From NCBI RefSeq assembly GCF_041359055.1, contig NZ_JBGJKZ010000002.1:496001-560000 (forward strand): a stretch of 64,000 nt of DNA, given 5' to 3'. The position numbers and the translations under genes are program-made. Each line of letters begins with the position of its first letter. Within the stretch, counting starts at the first letter, position 1. The notes below the pieces were generated by a model that was given only the letters and a program-made list of their open reading frames with translations, searched no databases and was not told the origin of the DNA. Of the stretch, positions 45,864 to 54,588 are shown piece after piece. This DNA comes from Paenalcaligenes hominis_A (lineage in GTDB: Bacteria > Pseudomonadota > Gammaproteobacteria > Burkholderiales > Burkholderiaceae_B).

Positions 45864-46743
45864 CGAAGCTCTCCTGAATAAAGCTTAACTGCGCTGGAGT
45901 ATCTACATCGAGCACCGCACTTTTTCCTGCTTTAGGGGTAGCCTCTGCACCACGCACCTGACGATGCGTTTTATTGCCATATATAATTGGCACGGACTTG
46001 TATTCAGTGGGAGTGGCATTTAGACCAAGCAAGCTAGCCAAATCGCCACGAATGCCTTTGCTTGAAATGTGAGCATCGTGGGGGTTGCGAAGCATAGCTG
46101 TAATCATGCCAGCTTGACGAGCTGCAACGAGCTTTGCCCCCTCTTCGGGACTAAGATCAAAAGTTACCGTGGCAAACTGTGCGTTATCTACTGTATTTGA
46201 ATCGGTCTGCTCATCCGTAGCGATCACTAGCACCCCTTGTAAGAGAGGTGCCGTTATTTTGCGCCGTTGATGGTCGAAACTTACATATAAGTCCACTAAA
46301 TCGCCCACTCGTAACAGCCCGGCTAATGAGTTAATTTGGTCCACAGGCATAGTGACTGCACGCCGCCCATCAGCCAACCGGGCAGAGAAGTTTTGTTCAC
46401 GCTCGTATTCGGTGTGTACGCCCAGAATTAAATCGCCCGCAGCAACATGGGCACGTAATGCAGTCCCTACTAAGACGCTATATTGACTGGGCTCTACACT
46501 GTCCCTAGGAATACTTTGTACGGGGAACTCCCTAACAGCAAGGTGAGATTCAGTCAGCACAGTACCTGCTTCTAGGCCGTAAGCGGCCACTACCCGTGGT
46601 ACGGTGGGTAGCTTGGTTTGCTCTACTAATAAATGACGCTCTTGTTCTAAATGTTGATACGCTGCCCAAACCGCCAAACTTCCACTTAATACAGAACACC
46701 CTAGCCAAATAATAAATTTATGATGCGCAGCTATTTTTTTCAT
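45847..46743 (-). CDS. cpaB: Flp pilus assembly protein CpaB/RcpC
   Basis: This 298-residue protein has one N-terminal membrane anchor and a SAF-like domain (AYGLEAGTVLTESHLAVREFP near residue 50). A RcpC domain with DGRRAVTMPVDQINSLAGLLRVGDLVDLY lies near residue 120. It acts in the periplasm with the secretin. The ATG at 46743 follows AAGAGGCTTTGTT; the frame opens 13 codons earlier. Confidence 0.92.
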   Translation of the reverse strand: MKKIAAHHKFIIWLGCSVLSGSLAVWAAYQHLEQERHLLVEQTKLPTVPRVVAAYGLEAGTVLTESHLAVREFPVQSIPRDSVEPSQYSVLVGTALRAHVAAGDLILGVHTEYEREQNFSARLADGRRAVTMPVDQINSLAGLLRVGDLVDLYVSFDHQRRKITAPLLQGVLVIATDEQTDSNTVDNAQFATVTFDLSPEEGAKLVAARQAGMITAMLRNPHDAHISSKGIRGDLASLLGLNATPTEYKSVPIIYGNKTHRQVRGAEATPKAGKSAVLDVDTPAQLSFIQESFDVVEN

Positions 46744-46754
46744 AACAAAGCCTC

Positions 46755-47381
46755 TTAAGAGTGCCACCACAAAATATGCCATAAGCCCTGTCGCGGCTCT
46801 TGCCAGATCAGTAATCGTTGCCGCTTTTTACTCCACTCACACACTACGACCAAAGCACAGTCTTGTATGGCAGAAGCCCAGCCTTGATTCTGTAAACGAC
46901 GCGTTAAACGATGGGTGTTTTTTGCGAACGGTCTATGTGCTTGTAACACCAAATAACTGGGTTGCTGAGTTTGCGCTTGCATGAACCACTTGTGCTCATA
47001 GAGGCCATCAAACACACTGGGAATAGCCTGCTGATCTGTTAAAACAGTCATGCTGGATAACCAGCCTGTAGCGCTCTGCTGTTGAGCAGCTAAAAACAGA
47101 AGAAAATGCTTCTCATCAGCAAAAAAACTAACCATCCATGCATTGGGTAATGCCAATGCTTTTAAGTTGTAAGGCAATAAATTAGGTAACTGATTCATAA
47201 GCTCAAGCGCTGAACTTGGGCTCGTAAAGTCTTGACGTTGTATGCGCTGCCCTTGCCAATGCCACTGCTCTGTGGACTGCCACTGTACAGGCCATCCGCT
47301 TAAAGAAGGCAATAGTTGCGCCTGAACCCCACCTAATACAGCACAACATAACCACAGCACCGCACTCATTAACCAAAACAT
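46755..47381 (-). CDS. Exported hypothetical protein in the Tad locus
   Basis: This 208-residue product begins with a signal peptide (MFWLMSAVLWLCCAVLGGVQA). The rest is mixed, aromatic-rich (many Trp and Phe) and has a Cys pair (CALVVVC) near residue 175. I recognise no domain. The position between the TadE-like gene and cpaB suggests a pilus role, perhaps a periplasmic assembly factor. The start at 47381 lies 10 bp after the previous stop; the frame opens 17 codons earlier. Confidence 0.72.
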   Translation of the reverse strand: MFWLMSAVLWLCCAVLGGVQAQLLPSLSGWPVQWQSTEQWHWQGQRIQRQDFTSPSSALELMNQLPNLLPYNLKALALPNAWMVSFFADEKHFLLFLAAQQQSATGWLSSMTVLTDQQAIPSVFDGLYEHKWFMQAQTQQPSYLVLQAHRPFAKNTHRLTRRLQNQGWASAIQDCALVVVCEWSKKRQRLLIWQEPRQGLWHILWWHS

Positions 47382-47391
47382 GCTCAAACTC

Positions 47392-48048
47392 TTAGGGTAA
47401 AAAAGAAGGGATGGAATCACGCCAGGGGGCAAGCCACTCTGTGTTCGGTTCCGCCCGTTGCCAAGCGCGATCTACCGGTTTAATTAAAGGCACCCATTGA
47501 GAAAAAGCAGCGTCCGACGCGCGATAAGCGCTACGCCAAAGCGTTGTACTGTGTTGTAGGCGCTCAGTCATTTGTGTGCTTGAGTTAACCGCCCCTAGCC
47601 CTACGTCTAAAAGGGTATGACTGCTGAGCTGCAAGGTGGGCAATGGTGCTTTGTTATTCCACCACCATGCCATTGTGGGCTGAGGAGTCTTGAGTTGTTG
47701 GGCTTGGGCCTTAAACTGCACTCGCTCTGTGGGCCCAAGCAACGCATCTTGGTGCGCCACCGTTTCGGGTACCCAATCGTTAAGAAACGGCCTAGAGTAA
47801 TAGTGCAACTGAATAGAATGAGATATAGGACTAAATAGTCCCTCTACATAGTTGGGCTGATGGTTCAGTGCCTCTGGGCCGAGCAAATGAGTCTGGGCAT
47901 ACCTAAACGCAGCAAAGCCAGCATGATGTTGAGTTTGGGCTTTGATCTCTTGCCAACGTTGCAACCACACTAATGATGAGGCTGCTATTAATAGCACTGC
48001 ACTGGCTACTACCATTTCTAGCAAAGCTTGTCCTTGTTGTGTCTGCAT
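47392..48048 (-). CDS. TadE/TadF-like minor pseudopilin
   Basis: This 218-residue protein starts MQTQQGQALLEMVVASAVLL, a pseudopilin-type N-terminus: a short basic or polar leader, Gly and Glu, and then one hydrophobic helix. The rest is extracytoplasmic. It has no clear similarity that I can place beyond this. The ATG overlaps the stop of the previous gene as TAATG. The frame opens at 48087, but that would overlap the previous gene and move the helix away from the start. Confidence 0.75.
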   Translation of the reverse strand: MQTQQGQALLEMVVASAVLLIAASSLVWLQRWQEIKAQTQHHAGFAAFRYAQTHLLGPEALNHQPNYVEGLFSPISHSIQLHYYSRPFLNDWVPETVAHQDALLGPTERVQFKAQAQQLKTPQPTMAWWWNNKAPLPTLQLSSHTLLDVGLGAVNSSTQMTERLQHSTTLWRSAYRASDAAFSQWVPLIKPVDRAWQRAEPNTEWLAPWRDSIPSFLP

Positions 48049-49352
48049 TAACGCTCTCCTAGTAGTTGCTGTAAGCGTTGCTCCCATTCACTGTTTGCAA
48101 GAGCTGCCTGCCAATAAGGTTGAAACAAAGTGGCTTTTTGTGCGGCATGACCTGTTTGACTAGGAGGCTCTTCGTAACTGTTTTTTGCTTCACTTTGACT
48201 ATGAACGAGTTGGGCCCCTGCAGAGTATTGCAATGCAAGCCGTGTCTTAAATCGGAACTCAGGATTTGAGGCCCGAGTAATAAGAAAGTTGTGTAAACCT
48301 TGGCTAGGCCAAACAGTTTGATCACGTCGAGCCCAAGCATGAGCTATACCATTAGCGCTACCGTCAGTAATATCCCACTGTGTGTGTTCTTGGACCCAAC
48401 GCCAAAAATCCTGCTGAGAAAAATTATCTGGGGCACTTTCATACTCTTCCAAGGTTGTGTTATCTGTTTGCCCTTGTACCCAAGCCCACCCCATAGCGTA
48501 CTCACGGTGATAACAGCCGATCCAACGATTTGATCGCAAAGCATGAAACGATAAGGTGTCCTCAGCCTGCCAGTGCCCTTCTGAAGTTAATACTGTTGCT
48601 CCGCGCCTGCGTAATTCATGGCGCTTATGCGGGCAACGCGCTTGAACAAGCCAATTGTTTTTAGCCGTTTTATGACGTGGTTTTAAAAAATCGTAATGTG
48701 CTAATAGCTCTTTTAACCAAGGCTGCCATCCTGCTGAGGCATGCCACCCCAACACTTCGTGCCAGTTGTCGTCTGTTATTTCTAGCTGCATTAACTGCGG
48801 CTGTTGTTGCAACGCTAACTCTGGGTAATTGTCATACAACACAGAACGTATACGTGCTTCACGTTGTGCTGGTATATCGGCATAAATGACCTGGCTATGC
48901 GGCTCAAATACCAGCGCACTAAATTTCTGATGTTGTGCAAAAAGCGCTTTTAACTGATTTTCTGCCACCCCAGAACTTTGGGCTGGCAATGATGCCTGGT
49001 AACTGAGCCCATATTGCGGCCCAAACATCATGCTGATCAAACTGGCTGGCGGATTTGCCATCTGTACCCGCTGTGCTTGAGTTTGAGCAAACTCGGCCCA
49101 TGAAGCCAGCGTCACCAGATGTGCCATGGCTATTTGATGACCAGCATAAGCGCGGTTCATATAGGCGGCATAATTAAGCATTTGTGCTTGAAGTAAAGCA
49201 GCACTATAGGTAGCAGCATCTAAAGCATACCGTTGACGTAATGCCTGGTAATTAATTTGCCCTACATAAAAAAACTTCAGCATAAGGGTGCTAAACACAC
49301 CCAAAGCCAGTAAAGCCACTAGCAACACCTGACCTTTTTGACGTTGATTCAT
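48048..49352 (-). CDS. TadG-like pilus-locus protein
   Basis: This 434-residue protein has an N-terminal polar leader and one helix (MNQRQKGQVLLVALLALGVF), the layout of the Flp/Tad-like N-terminal family (TadG-type). The long periplasmic part is Gln/Ala/Trp-rich. I see no von Willebrand factor A fold such as TadG often has. It starts 3 bp after the pilin stop and is coupled to the next gene. Confidence 0.75.
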   Translation of the reverse strand: MNQRQKGQVLLVALLALGVFSTLMLKFFYVGQINYQALRQRYALDAATYSAALLQAQMLNYAAYMNRAYAGHQIAMAHLVTLASWAEFAQTQAQRVQMANPPASLISMMFGPQYGLSYQASLPAQSSGVAENQLKALFAQHQKFSALVFEPHSQVIYADIPAQREARIRSVLYDNYPELALQQQPQLMQLEITDDNWHEVLGWHASAGWQPWLKELLAHYDFLKPRHKTAKNNWLVQARCPHKRHELRRRGATVLTSEGHWQAEDTLSFHALRSNRWIGCYHREYAMGWAWVQGQTDNTTLEEYESAPDNFSQQDFWRWVQEHTQWDITDGSANGIAHAWARRDQTVWPSQGLHNFLITRASNPEFRFKTRLALQYSAGAQLVHSQSEAKNSYEEPPSQTGHAAQKATLFQPYWQAALANSEWEQRLQQLLGER

Positions 49353-49354
49353 GG

Positions 49355-49627
49355 CTAGTTTCCACCTGCTTGTGAGGCATTGCCCGTAAAACTTTGCAGG
49401 CTTTTGCTTTCCGCCTGAACGGACCCTAGCTGCGCAGCCTCTTGGGCTTTTTGAGATTCAGCCGTGCCATCTTCACCTGCTAGTTCTTTAGCCATTGCCG
49501 CCGTTTGAGAGCGGATCACTTGACCAAAAATCTGGAACACAGCAATAGCTGCAACCGCTATTAACGCTACAATAATGACGTATTCCGTCATCCCCTGGCC
49601 CGACTGCTTTTGGTTTTTGGTTAGCAT
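49355..49627 (-). CDS. flp: Flp type IVb pilin
   Basis: This 90-residue prepilin has a short leader, the cleavage region SGQGMTEYVIIV with the conserved Glu and Tyr, and a hydrophobic helix (residues about 14-36). A long polar Ala/Gln/Ser-rich C-terminal part (about 50 residues) is longer than in typical Flp1. It is the first gene of the locus. TTAGGAGG lies 5 bp before the ATG, the best ribosome site of the window, fitting a highly made structural protein. Confidence 0.93.
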   Translation of the reverse strand: MLTKNQKQSGQGMTEYVIIVALIAVAAIAVFQIFGQVIRSQTAAMAKELAGEDGTAESQKAQEAAQLGSVQAESKSLQSFTGNASQAGGN

Positions 49628-49801
49628 ACTTTACCTCCTAACAAGTTAAGTTAAGTAAAGTATGCGTTATCCCACTGGAGCAAAACTATTCGCAGAACTC
49701 ACAAGGGTTGGATTTATCCTAGTGCAGAAATAAAAATGAGCACTGTCAACCTTATCAGTCTCAAACCCATAAGCAGTGACTCCACGTTACCCCGCTTGCG
49801 G
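49628..49801. promoter_or_regulatory. Upstream region of flp; left edge of the accessory island
   Basis: This 174-bp region precedes the pilin gene and meets the 3' end of the MFS gene of the island. It must hold the flp promoter. ACTTA repeats lie near 49641-49658 just before the ribosome site. I see no clear sigma-54 -24/-12 boxes and no direct repeat marking the junction. Confidence 0.4.
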
Positions 49802-51004
49802 TTACGCTGGGCGCGAATGACGGGAGAACATAGTCAAGAACCCAATCACCATCGACACAGCAAGAAGAGTCATAACACCAAGTGGGCCGTTGTGGTCAAG
49901 AATAAAGCCACACAAGATAGCACCAATGGAAATTGCCACCTGAAAACCAAGGAGCATGAGTGAACCGGCCGTTTCCGCCTCGTCTGGCGCTGATCTGACT
50001 ATATGTGTCTGAATACTAACTGGCAGCCCTCCCCACGCAAGTCCCCATAGAGTGATTGCAACAACAGCGACCATCAAGTTGGTTCCAGCGAAAATCAATG
50101 TGATCGCTGAAACGGCAACCAGCGTCGATCCGATACTGATAGATAATGTGGTGCTGCGCGCCATAATCCAACCACCAATGAAATTTCCGATAAAGCCGGC
50201 AACGCCATAGGCAAAAAGAACAAGTGAAATCATATTGACATCAAATTTAGGGATCTCCTCAAGAAAAGGGCGGATATAGGTAAAGCTGCCGAACTGCCCA
50301 CCCACAAGCATGATGGTTGCAAAGAGCGCGACCATGACCTTGGGACGCTTGAATACCGACACCAGAGTTCCGAACCCTGCCTGCCCGCTCGGCGGAAGCG
50401 ACGGGATGGTGGCTATTTGGGCAACAAGAGCCATCAGTCCAGAGGCTGCGGAGAGGATAAATGCTACACGCCAACCAAAATGAGCCCCAACCCAGGCTCC
50501 CAAAGGCGCTGCGACAACGGTGGCCAAAGAAACCCCGCCAAAGACAATTGCCATGGCTTTAGGGACGGATGAGGCAGGCACAAGCCGCATTGTGATCGCA
50601 CCAGCCATCGACCAAAAACCACCAAGACCGATACCCAGTAACACACGCGACAACATAAGAAACTCGAAGCTATTGGCAACCGTGCCGAGTAATCCAGAAA
50701 GAAGGAGCAAAAAGCTAAGACCGAATAACGTCAACCGACGATTGAGCCCACGAGTTGTAATAACAACCAGCGGACCGGCAATACCAGCAACGACGGCGGT
50801 AGCCGTGATCGTCTGCCCCGCCATCCCCGCCGATATTTTCAGATCCTCGGATATTGGAGTCAGAAGACTGATTGGCAGAAACTCGGCCACAACCAAGCCA
50901 AAACATCCTAAACCAAGGGAAAATACGGCCCCCCAATTTGACGCTGTAGATGCTGCTTTTTTCGATTCAGGTGCACTCTGCATCTGGTCGGAAGTCGATA
51001 TCAT
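49802..51004 (-). CDS. MFS drug/arabinose-efflux-type transporter
   Basis: This 400-residue inner-membrane protein has twelve hydrophobic segments and belongs to the DHA1/AraJ-like MFS group. The AEFLPISLLTPISEDL segment lies after helix 1, VVITTRGLNRRLTLFG is the motif-A-like loop near residue 82, and LLGIGLGGFWSMAGAITMRLVP is near residue 120. It is 55 bp downstream of the broken nitroreductase gene on the same strand, so the pair was probably an operon. Base use (more GC-rich codons) differs from the neighbouring pilus genes. Confidence 0.88.
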   Translation of the reverse strand: MISTSDQMQSAPESKKAASTASNWGAVFSLGLGCFGLVVAEFLPISLLTPISEDLKISAGMAGQTITATAVVAGIAGPLVVITTRGLNRRLTLFGLSFLLLLSGLLGTVANSFEFLMLSRVLLGIGLGGFWSMAGAITMRLVPASSVPKAMAIVFGGVSLATVVAAPLGAWVGAHFGWRVAFILSAASGLMALVAQIATIPSLPPSGQAGFGTLVSVFKRPKVMVALFATIMLVGGQFGSFTYIRPFLEEIPKFDVNMISLVLFAYGVAGFIGNFIGGWIMARSTTLSISIGSTLVAVSAITLIFAGTNLMVAVVAITLWGLAWGGLPVSIQTHIVRSAPDEAETAGSLMLLGFQVAISIGAILCGFILDHNGPLGVMTLLAVSMVIGFLTMFSRHSRPA

Positions 51005-51059
51005 AAAATTTCCGTTCTGTTAATAAGCCTAAAAGTAGCGACAAACTGATATTCGCCGC

Positions 51060-51766
51060 TCACTCGTGAAAAGTGGTCGAAACAAGGATGTCATCTCGAT
51101 TTGTACGAACTTGGGTCGATTGCACATCTTGTGCTGGATGACTAAAGGAAATTCCGAATAAAAGCTTCAGTGTCTTAGGATGGTTCAGCTGCTCCCTGAC
51201 CGTATCTGCGAAATAGCCAGGAATGGTTTGCGGCACACCACCCAGCCCTCTGGCGGCGAGACTGAGAAGAAAAGTTTGGCCGTACATTCCAATATCACCA
51301 GCCACACGGACGTTGTCCCCAAAGGATGGCATGAACAGAAAGGCTACATGTGGTGCACCGAAAAAGTTGAAATTTCGTTCCGATACGATGCGACATCCCT
51401 CAATGTCATCGCGGGCTACACCAAGACTTCCGTAATAAAGACTCCCTGCTCACGCCGACGCTCACCATAGCGGCCATCGAAGAGCTCGTCGTCAAAACTG
51501 AAGTCAAGGCAAAACTTCCCTTTTTCTGCGGCAATAAGGATGGTCTGCGCCAGTTCGTCTCGTTTCGCGCCGCTGACGATGTGAACCTGCCAGGGCTGGA
51601 TATTGCAGTTGGACGGTGCCCATTTCGCGTCTTCAAGAACCTCACGGATCTGTGCCGGATCAACAGCAGTAGCCGCGAAAGACCGGCAGGATTGTCTGGC
51701 GCGTACCGTATCGTAAAATGACAAGGTCTTGGCAGCGGATACGCCACCGAATGAATTGATGGGCAT
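51060..51766 (-). pseudogene. Nitroreductase-family gene with a frameshift
   Basis: Two reading frames together spell a full nitroreductase of about 235 residues. The N-terminal part (51416-51766) starts MPINSFGGVSAAKTLSF, continues RARQSCRSFAATAVDPAQI and SNCNIQPWQVH, and reaches YGERRREQG. It then runs into a stop. Shifting frame near 51436-51446 restores YYGSLGVARDDIEG, SERNFNFFGAPHVAF and on to MPSFGDNVRVAGDIGMYGQ (51060-51332 and its upstream extension). One missing base explains this. It could be a real inactivation or an assembly error. FMN-dependent nitroarene or quinone reduction would be the role if intact. Confidence 0.85.
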
Positions 51767-51887
51767 CGGGAGTTCTTCCTTTGTTCCTAATTTATTCAGA
51801 TGGTGCTATTTTTTCATTCATTTATATGCTTGAAAATACCTATATTTGCATGATATAAGTGCATTTTATGCAGCAATTTAATACCTT
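51767..51887. promoter_or_regulatory. Divergent LysR-type control region
   Basis: The 121-bp region between the nitroreductase and the LysR gene has dyad-rich AT sequence at 51820-51875, including TTGCATGATATAAGTGCA and a following TTTATGCAGC. This fits LysR binding sites (T-N11-A dyads), but the exact box is not decided. Confidence 0.4.
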
Positions 51888-52805
51888 ATGGATCATACTG
51901 ACGGTACTCAATTCGATGAGCTTACTGCATTGGCAGCGGTTGCCAGACACGGCTCCTTCACTGCGGCAGCTCATGCTTTGCAAAGACATCCGACCATCAT
52001 CTCGAAGCGTATAGCCTCACTAGAAGCAAGACTTGGAGTAAGGCTTGTCGAACGCACCACACGGCAAATCATGATGACTGATGCTGGGTTAAGGCTGGCA
52101 AAGCAGATAGATCGTGCTGCCGCCATCATTGGCGACGCAGAGCAAGAAGCAAGTGAAGGGGTTGCACAACTTCAGGGGGTTCTACGCGTGGCATTACCGG
52201 CGGCGATGGGACGGCTATGGGTTGCGCCAGCACTGCCGGAATTCTCACGACGCTATCCTAGCTTGACCGTCGAGGTCGATTTTGCGGAACGTTATGTCGA
52301 TCTGGTTGGAGAAAGTTTTGATGCTGCTATCAGAATGGGAACCTTGACCGATAGCCGGCTCGTTGCCAGAAAGCTCGGCACGCATCGCGTCGTTCTTGCA
52401 GCTTCACCTAGCTATGTAAAGAAGCATGGTCTTCCCAAACGGCCAAACGAACTTCAAAAGCACAACGCACTCGTCTATTCAGGCCCCGGCGTCAACCCAA
52501 ACTGGCGTTTCACTAAACAGGGACAGCACGAAGGTATAACGCCTCAAGGTACCTTCCGGTCTAATGATATAGGGGCATTATTGGAAATGGCACGTGCAGG
52601 CGTCGGGATCATCTGTGTCGGCGAATGGGCTGTCGTCCGTGAGTTTGCAAATGGAACTCTCGTCAATATTTTGCCTGACTGGCGCTATGACGCAGACGGA
52701 GGTATTTACCTCGTAAGGCCATCAAACCAATACGCTGCCGCACGTGTACAGGCATTTATAAATTGGATACAAAACGAATTGTGGCCTACTCTTCCGTGGC
52801 AATGA
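51888..52805 (+). CDS. LysR-family transcriptional regulator
   Basis: This 305-residue regulator has an N-terminal winged helix-turn-helix (VARHGSFTAAAHALQRHPTI, LEARLGVRLVERTTRQ) and a C-terminal ligand-binding domain (LRVALPAAMGRLWVAP, RLVARKLGTHRVVLAASPSYV). It is divergent from the nitroreductase-MFS pair and most likely controls it and itself. The effector is unknown. Confidence 0.92.
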   Translation: MDHTDGTQFDELTALAAVARHGSFTAAAHALQRHPTIISKRIASLEARLGVRLVERTTRQIMMTDAGLRLAKQIDRAAAIIGDAEQEASEGVAQLQGVLRVALPAAMGRLWVAPALPEFSRRYPSLTVEVDFAERYVDLVGESFDAAIRMGTLTDSRLVARKLGTHRVVLAASPSYVKKHGLPKRPNELQKHNALVYSGPGVNPNWRFTKQGQHEGITPQGTFRSNDIGALLEMARAGVGIICVGEWAVVREFANGTLVNILPDWRYDADGGIYLVRPSNQYAAARVQAFINWIQNELWPTLPWQ

Positions 52806-53164
52806 TTGCCGCCCCGATCATTGATGGCAATGACTGAAATAGAATACTGACAAATTAGTTGACATTGTGTAGCACGCGCTGGCGAGCAGGGCTTACCTCG
52901 CTAAGCCCCCCTCCACGCGCAGGGCATTGGCTACCGAGTAATGCTCTAGACTGACGTCGACAGCACTATGTTTTGCAACCCACGTCAGCACTAAATTACG
53001 CCGTATTCCCAGTAGATTGCGCGCCAATCACACCTTGCTCGCTCTGCTGCGCCTGCCTCTGCTCTTCAAAAAAATCGTCGTTCTATTGCACGGTTTATTT
53101 GGCTTTGCCCACCCCGTCCTTAAACTGTAGTACCAAATGTTCCGGCAATGGCGAACATCCACAT
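52806..53164. other. Gene-free 359-bp region, unrecognised
   Basis: I find no credible gene here. On the minus strand a short open stretch near 52905-52970 (reading DVSLEHYSVANALRVEGG, then a stop) and two nearby TGTCA words near 52855-52878 resemble a mobile-element end, but I cannot name a family. Open frames that run from here into the monooxygenase gene are shadows. Confidence 0.3.
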
Positions 53165-54331
53165 TTATGGTTTTCTAATGGCTGCGTAGCGATTCTCTGG
53201 ATAGGACAACTCCAAATTACCTCGCAGCGTGTTCGACTCGTACTCCCGACGGAAGATGCCCTTGTCCTGCAAGATAGGAACAACCAATTCAACAAAATCC
53301 TGGAGTCCCGAAAGGTGGTCTTGCCTGATAAGCAGGATATCTATGGCTCCTGATTTATACCACTGCTCAACCTGATCAGCCACTTTCTCGGCAGTTCCAA
53401 AAAATATTGGTTTGGGGATGACATAGTTCGAAGGCAATGTACTTTGCAACTCTTGAAACTTTTCTTCAGCTTCAGCTTCCGTCTCACCCACAAGTGGTGT
53501 TTGCATAGCCATCACCAGAAAGTCCTCAGGCGAGCGCCCCGCGAGTGCTACTCGACTCTTAATTTCGTTACTGAATCTCTTCGTCGCCTCAAGGTAGTAA
53601 CCCGGTACAGGTTCAACATCCACACGCGGCGCTAACAGAACATCAGCGTACTTGGATGAATTTTCCATGAGAGCGGAGGATGTGCCTGCTGTAATGATGA
53701 CTGGTCTTCCTTGGACTGAACGACTGATATTTAACGGGCCACTAACCTGAAAATACCTACCCTTATAGTTCAAGGAGTGCATTTTTAGAGGGTCGAAAAA
53801 TACCCCCGAGCTCTTATCACGGATAAACGCATCATCTTCATACGTGTCCCACAATCCGCTCACAATTTCTAGAAATTCTCTATGCATAGGATACAAATCG
53901 GCTTTCTGCAGATATGTCCTACTGTGATTAGCGGTTCCACCTAGATTGGAGGTAATAGCGTTCCATGCCGCTCGCCCTCTGCTTATCTTATCAAGGGAAG
54001 CAATCTGCCGAGCAACGGTAAATGGATCTGCATAGGAAGTCGCTATGGTTGGAGCAAGACCTATATGTGTGGTAACCATACTCAGGGCGGACATAATGCT
54101 AACGCCCTCAAACTTGCTCAAAAAGTGCGGAAAATTACCTGCTCCTACGTGGCTAATATCAAATAGGAACATAAAATCAAACAAACCTTGTTCGGCCAAC
54201 TTTGCATGCTTTACATAGAAGTCTATGTTCGTGCTGGCATCAATAGGCATATCCTTTTGTCGCCATCCGGTGTAATTAAAGCCGAGTCCTTCATTAGCCC
54301 ATGCAATTTTGAGCTTCCTCTTACTTGTCAT
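53165..54331 (-). CDS. LLM-class FMN monooxygenase (NtaA/SnaA/DszA type)
   Basis: This 388-residue TIM-barrel protein should oxidise its substrate with FMNH2 supplied by a separate reductase. FDFMFLFDISHVG near residue 51, IGLAPTIATSYADPFTVARQIASLDKIS (key part near residue 90), GRAAWNAITS near residue 120 and the end TLRGNL..PENRYAA are family features. The middle is slightly shorter than in NtaA (about 440 residues). It is 257 bp downstream of a flavin reductase gene, giving a two-component system. Substrate is not known; sulfonates, chelators and sulfur heterocycles are typical. Confidence 0.88.
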   Translation of the reverse strand: MTSKRKLKIAWANEGLGFNYTGWRQKDMPIDASTNIDFYVKHAKLAEQGLFDFMFLFDISHVGAGNFPHFLSKFEGVSIMSALSMVTTHIGLAPTIATSYADPFTVARQIASLDKISRGRAAWNAITSNLGGTANHSRTYLQKADLYPMHREFLEIVSGLWDTYEDDAFIRDKSSGVFFDPLKMHSLNYKGRYFQVSGPLNISRSVQGRPVIITAGTSSALMENSSKYADVLLAPRVDVEPVPGYYLEATKRFSNEIKSRVALAGRSPEDFLVMAMQTPLVGETEAEAEEKFQELQSTLPSNYVIPKPIFFGTAEKVADQVEQWYKSGAIDILLIRQDHLSGLQDFVELVVPILQDKGIFRREYESNTLRGNLELSYPENRYAAIRKP

Positions 54332-54400
54332 CTATGACTCCTTCTCTATCATAAAGTTGATTCAGTCCTAACCCAAAGGAGTAGAAACTACAGCACTCAT

Positions 54401-54511
54401 TCATCGGTTTGAAGAGTGCCCTACATTCCCATTTTTGGTGCCAAGGACCCCTGGCATAAACGCTATACATGCCACGGTAAAGCATTGATTTTTAAGTTTT
54501 CCCAGAAACAT
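54401..54511 (-). CDS. Possible 36-residue signal-peptide-like ORF
   Basis: In the 257-bp gap between the reductase and the monooxygenase, CCGAGGAA precedes an ATG at 54511 that opens 36 codons (MFLGKLKNQCFTVACIAFMP, then polar residues). The front looks like an export signal, so this may be the start of a truncated exported protein or chance. I cannot support a function. Confidence 0.2.
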   Translation of the reverse strand: MFLGKLKNQCFTVACIAFMPGVLGTKNGNVGHSSNR

Positions 54512-54588
54512 TTCCTCGGAATCGTACGACTCGTCCTTTCTGTGCCACCCACTAGGTAAAACAACCATAAGGTGACAGCATTTATTAA

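Noticed and set aside
51406..51747. A 113-residue frame over the nitroreductase
   Set aside because: It is an alternative frame of the nitroreductase N-terminal half with no family resemblance.
52973..53353. A 126-residue Cys-rich plus-strand frame
   Set aside because: It overlaps the conserved C-terminus of the LLM monooxygenase and has no ribosome site or recognisable domain.
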